Shown here piece by piece: positions 16,876-20,000 of a stretch of DNA of 20,000 nt. This stretch comes from Theodoxus fluviatilis. Its lineage: Eukaryota > Mollusca > Gastropoda > Cycloneritida > Neritidae. Every line of letters starts with the position of its first letter. The stretch's first letter is position 1. The notes beneath the pieces were generated by a model. That model saw only the letters and a program-made list of their open reading frames with translations. It was not told the DNA's origin and ran no database searches. Position numbers and translations under genes: made by a program. The stretch lies in the NCBI GenBank assembly GCA_034096865.1, contig JAWQFJ010028699.1, positions 72,501 to 92,500 on the forward strand. Direction: 5' to 3'.

Positions 16876-16983
16876 ACATGGAGAGAGACAGACACAGACC
16901 TACACACCACAACACATGGAGACAGTCACAGACCTACACACCACAAAACACATGGAGACAGACAGTCACAGACCTACACACCA
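16876..16983. repeat. Three-copy tandem repeat, 36-38 bp period
   Basis: ACATGGAGA begins units at 16876, 16914 and 16950. Each unit contains CACAGACCTACACACCA. GACA insertions account for the length differences. Confidence 0.85.
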
Positions 16984-17163
16984 TCTTTGAAGTGCTGCAA
17001 GAACAAAACAAAACAAACGAAATGTTTTCCCCCCTTTTTATTATCGATTCACTGCCATTAGGCCAAGCCAACAGACTACCAGTACCAAGTTGTTGCGCTT
17101 AAGTCAGGACAGACAGAACGAACGAACGAACTTTATTTTACAAGGGTAGTGAATTAGGCAGTA

Positions 17164-17348
17164 CAGTAGTCGCCGCTTATTAAAAACACATTGGGACCGA
17201 ACAAAAGTGTTTTTAATAAGCGGCGTTTTTATTAACCGTTTGCTTGTTGAACATGTCCATCAGTAACGAAGTAAATCCGGACCTTACCAACTGTATTTAA
17301 AAAGCGGCTGTTTTTATTAACCGCGTGTTTTATAAGCGGCGACTACTG
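17164..17348. mobile_element. 185-bp MITE with TA target duplication, pogo/Tigger-like
   Basis: Terminal inverted repeats begin CAGTAGTCGCCGCTTAT and match the right end over about 24 bp with one indel. The element is flanked by TA dinucleotides at 17162-17163 and 17349-17350, the target duplication of Tc1/mariner-class elements; CAGT termini suggest pogo/Tigger. Just inside is a second perfect inverted repeat (17171-17189 with 17207-17225, 19-bp arms, 17-nt spacer). Related sequence (GTTTTTATTAACCG) appears twice. There is no coding capacity, so it would need a transposase supplied elsewhere. Confidence 0.82.
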
Positions 17349-17399
17349 TATTGCCTTTCTTACTTACATTCAGCCCTTGAGGCAAAATATTCAAATGTG

Positions 17400-17402
<3 letters not shown>

Positions 17403-17441
<39 letters not shown>

Positions 17442-17476
17442 GAGAGACAGAGACAGAGAGAGAGAGACAGAGAGAG

Positions 17477-17546
<70 letters not shown>

Positions 17547-17586
17547 GAGAGAGACAGAGAGACAGAGAGAGAGACAGAGAGAGAGT
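17403..17586. repeat. (GA)n microsatellite
   Basis: About 184 bp of GA dinucleotides interrupted by GACA units, spaced at semi-regular intervals. Arg-Glu and Leu-Ser open frames here are artefacts. Confidence 0.97.
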
Positions 17587-17680
17587 GAGAGTAGCCATAA
17601 GTACTGATCAAAAGATCAGATAAAGGCCTTGCGGCCTAAGACATCTGAGGACATATCTATCTAAATCATTCTCTGTCCTC

Positions 17681-17774
17681 GCAAATGACGTCACGAATTC
17701 TATTCTATTCTATTCTATTCACCCTGCTTCAAAAATCTCCTCGCAAATGACGTCACGTTTATTCGACGTCAAAT
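17681..17774. promoter_or_regulatory. Two perfect CRE palindromes in a direct repeat
   Basis: TGACGTCA occurs at 17686-17693 and 17748-17755, each inside the identical 16-mer CTCGCAAATGACGTCA followed by CG. They are 62 bp apart and separated by a TTCTA pentanucleotide array (about 17698-17720). A third, partial GACGTCA lies near 17765. They could bind CREB/ATF. The shared flanks show the pair arose by duplication. Confidence 0.5.
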
Positions 17775-17984
17775 GATGACCTCACAGATTTTGCAAAATG
17801 GAGTCTGTTGAATTGTTTTCATTGAAACACCAAAATGTAAAAAAGTCACTTTCTTTTCAAACCTCGATTCTGAAAATTTGATAATATTGAATCGGACCTA
17901 ACTTCCAGTCAGTGTGCAAAATCTCAAGGAAATCCGTCCAGTAGTTTTTGAGATATAAGCCGTGGAGACGGGACAGACAGACAG

Positions 17985-18017
<33 letters not shown>
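17755..18017 (+). mobile_element. Non-LTR retroposon-like 3' tail ending in (GACA)n(CA)n
   Basis: Sequence ending AAATCCGTCCAGTAGTTTTT, then GAGATATAAGCCGTGG and a GACAGACAGA/CA tail. This arrangement (CGGTCCAGTAGTTTTTGAG plus a short tandem tail) is familiar from 3' ends of dispersed retroposons in many invertebrates. No reverse transcriptase frame is present, so it is a 5'-truncated copy or SINE. The 5' boundary is approximate and the family name is not assigned. Confidence 0.5.
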
Positions 18018-18122
18018 GATAAAGTCTGTAGGACCTCCAGTAAACCTGGAGGGATAAAGTCTGTAGGACCTCCAGTAAACCTGGAGGGATAAAGTCTGTA
18101 GGACCTCCAGTAAACCTGGAGG
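18018..18122. repeat. 35-bp hairpin-bearing tandem repeat, three copies
   Basis: Three identical units start at 18018, 18053 and 18088. Each contains a perfect hairpin, CCTCCAG-TAAAC-CTGGAGG (7-bp stem, 5-nt loop). The array starts immediately after the GACA/CA tail of the retroposon-like element and ends with a partial GATAAA. Identity of the copies implies very recent expansion. Confidence 0.92.
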
Positions 18123-18126
18123 GATA

Positions 18127-19180
18127 AACAAATGAATTGGTTCTGAAAAATAACATGGATGCATACTGAATAGATGGCATGGGTTGATGAGTAAATGCAC
18201 AAACAGAGGAATGAATGCGAAGAGAGCTAATTAATAAATGAGGAAGTGTTGCGATAAAATAAAGAAACCATGACAGACGTAAGAAGTTTGAGGATTCATC
18301 AACCAAAAGTTGACGGGGACTGTGAAGTCCGAGCCAAACACATGTGCCCATGTCCTGAATACGAGAACCCAAATGGAAACCGTAGATACTGCTCTGGTAT
18401 AGGGAAATCAGGAGGCAGGAGCAACAAGGCGATGATGCCCGATCAGCGTGATGTTACTCAGAATTTAAGGCTATATTTTTCCTTGTTCATGGCATTTTCG
18501 TGACCTCGACTGCACATAATACAATAGTGCAATCCAAAGGCACTTCACCTCTATGTTGATAGAAGATTATCAAACGTGAGTGTGGAGGATGGTGTTTGTT
18601 ATTGATTCTCTCCAAGGAAAAGTCAGGCTGTTTGATAATCAGATAAATTGCTCTGTGTCCGTTCCCTCGAGTTGTCTGTGATTCCTAATCTTTGCGTCTT
18701 CTCAGTTTTCTTGATCCGCTCATAAAAACAAGAATGACATTTTCAAAAACTATTTTGGCGATCGATCTGTACTCCAACTGCTCAAACTCTTTCATTGTAT
18801 CATTGTCTGCTTGGAAGAAGTGTCTCGTCATCATCAGTAAAAGAACAAAAATGGATAGCAGGCGGCAAGTCCATGACGTACAGCATCATTTCCTTTTTAC
18901 GCAGCAATCATCATCATCATAGTTGTCACATGCTAAGTTGAAGATTTGCTGGCAGCGCCGAAAGAAGTTCAGTATGTCCCCTTAACGAGATGTCTGCCAA
19001 TAGGATTTAGGGTGCTTGCGAAAACGCCCGTTCGTAAGTTAGGTGTCCCACTGCATTCCTCGACTGGGGTCCATTTAAAGAAGCCTCTCCTCAAAGAAAC
19101 TTCAAGACATCGAGGCGACACGTCAGGAATGCAGGAGGAACAGAGCGCCGTCTATCGGACCTGTGCTTTGGAGCAACGTC
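18127..19180. other. Intergenic, nothing recognised
   Basis: Unique-looking sequence. The largest non-repeat frames (about 76-77 codons at 18270 and 18692) lack recognisable motifs. A short ATC trinucleotide tract lies near 18906. Confidence 0.45.
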
Positions 19181-19181
19181 C

Positions 19182-19405
19182 TGCTGCACGCACATGTGCA
19201 GTGGAATGGATTGCATCTGTGGGACAGGAGGCCCACTGCTGCACGCACATGTGCAGTGGAATGGATTGCATCTGTGGGACAGGAGGCCCACTGCTGCATG
19301 CACATGTGCAGTGGAATGGATTGCATCTGTGGGACAGGAGGCCCACTGCTGCATGCACATGTGCAGTGGAATGGATTGCATCTGTGGGACAGGAGGCCCA
19401 CATCA
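19182..19405. repeat. 55-bp tandem repeat, four copies
   Basis: GTGGAATGGATTGCATCTGT recurs at 19201, 19256, 19311 and 19366, with nearly identical units. Each has a GCACATGTGC palindrome (TGCACATGTGCA in two copies) and GGCCCAC. Because 55 is not a multiple of 3, the same peptide appears in successive frames and yields long overlapping ORFs on both strands. I judge these non-coding. Confidence 0.95.
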
Positions 19406-19432
19406 GAGCTTACCCCAAGACATGTTCGATTC

Positions 19433-19439
<7 letters not shown>

Positions 19440-19505
<66 letters not shown>

Positions 19506-19620
19506 ATGTGTTTGTGTGTGCGTCTGTGTCTGTTTGCTAGTGCGTGCATGCGTGTGCGTGTGTGTGCGTTTGTTTGCGCGCGCGTGTGTGCGTGTATGTG
19601 TGAGTATGTGTGTTATAAGT
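19440..19620. repeat. (TG)n microsatellite, degenerate 3' part
   Basis: Nearly pure TG from 19440 to 19504, then an interrupted TG/CG-rich section to about 19620. Confidence 0.95.
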
Positions 19621-19811
19621 GTGTACACGCACCTGTATATTGTCGTGGGCAGGAGTGTAATGTGACTATATATGTGTGTGTCTTCTTACGTCTTCGTGTG
19701 CATACATGCATATTATCATGTGATTGAACTTGCATGTTTTGTACACCTTGCCCTCTTATTCCTCGCCCGTTTATCATTCGTCTCCATCGAGGACTATCCC
19801 CTAGCATAATT

Positions 19812-20000
19812 ACCTCCGTCACGGAGGTTGTGTTTTGACGTCGGTTCGTTTATTAGTCAGTTGTTTAGCAAAATAATTATTTTAAAAGACTCAAAACGGA
19901 TCCTGATGAAATTTGTAAAAGAGCCAGGGTTTCACCCAAGGAACAATCTATAACATTTGGGAAGTTATATGTTATCTCGTTTTAGAATTACAATCAAAAA
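19812..20000 (+). repeat. Dispersed repeat with 5' hairpin, cut by the window edge
   Basis: Begins with the hairpin ACCTCCGTCACGGAGGT, then TTGTGTTTTGACGTCGGTTC. It continues with TCCTGATGAAATTTGTAAAA and AACATTTGGGAAGTTATAT. The order (CCTCCG hairpin, GTT-rich head, GATGAAATTTG, CAAGGAACAA) resembles an abundant non-coding repeat I associate with marine animal genomes. The family name and full length cannot be set from this window. Confidence 0.5.

Noticed and set aside
18946..19665. 239-codon plus-strand ORF with a repeated CSGMDC-like peptide
   Set aside because: Generated by the 55-bp repeat and TG tract; the same peptide is open in several frames, and there is no signal peptide or conserved domain.

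Overview
This is a repeat-rich window of animal nuclear DNA. Genes are split by GT-AG introns, coding density is low, and simple repeats, minisatellites and small transposon relics are abundant. The best guess is a lophotrochozoan, probably a marine mollusc such as a gastropod. That guess rests on a posterior Hox homeodomain with a Post1-like look, a SINE core of a kind common in marine invertebrates, and the microsatellite load. It is an inference, not a database result.

Layout: 1-3100 has no recognisable gene. It holds a 28-copy 43-bp minisatellite (about 133-1364) and a TG microsatellite (about 1995-2278). At 3129-3231 lies a compact promoter (CLEAR-like E-box, GATA site, TATA-like box, initiators) and a probable short untranslated leader exon with a perfect GTAAGT donor. 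From 3733 to 11087 (+) runs a complete seven-exon cathepsin L-like cysteine protease gene. Its exons join in frame to a 322-residue preproenzyme with all catalytic and disulfide residues. Its introns carry a CpG-rich patch, CT and C tracts, a SINE, a CA microsatellite, a long purine-rich tract and a 16-copy 26-bp minisatellite. A poly(A) signal lies at 11226.

On the minus strand, 14160-13811 is the last exon of a posterior (Abd-B class) Hox gene, with a full homeodomain and stop. A possible 5' coding exon (16399-16111) has a matching phase-1 donor. A minus-strand AATAAA at 11702-11697 would give a 2.1-kb 3' UTR. The two genes are therefore convergent, with about 430 bp between their poly(A) sites.

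From 16400 to the end no gene is recognised. The region contains a 185-bp pogo/Tigger-like MITE with a TA target duplication, a GA microsatellite, two perfect CRE palindromes, a retroposon-like 3' tail followed by a 35-bp hairpin repeat, a four-copy 55-bp tandem repeat, a TG tract, and the start of a dispersed repeat cut by the window edge.

The protease and the Hox gene have no evident functional link. They are neighbours, possibly at one end of a Hox cluster. I saw no prokaryotic-type system and nothing that clearly amounts to a new biological system. The most informative points are the probable TFEB-type control of the protease, the two-exon Hox model and the intact MITE.
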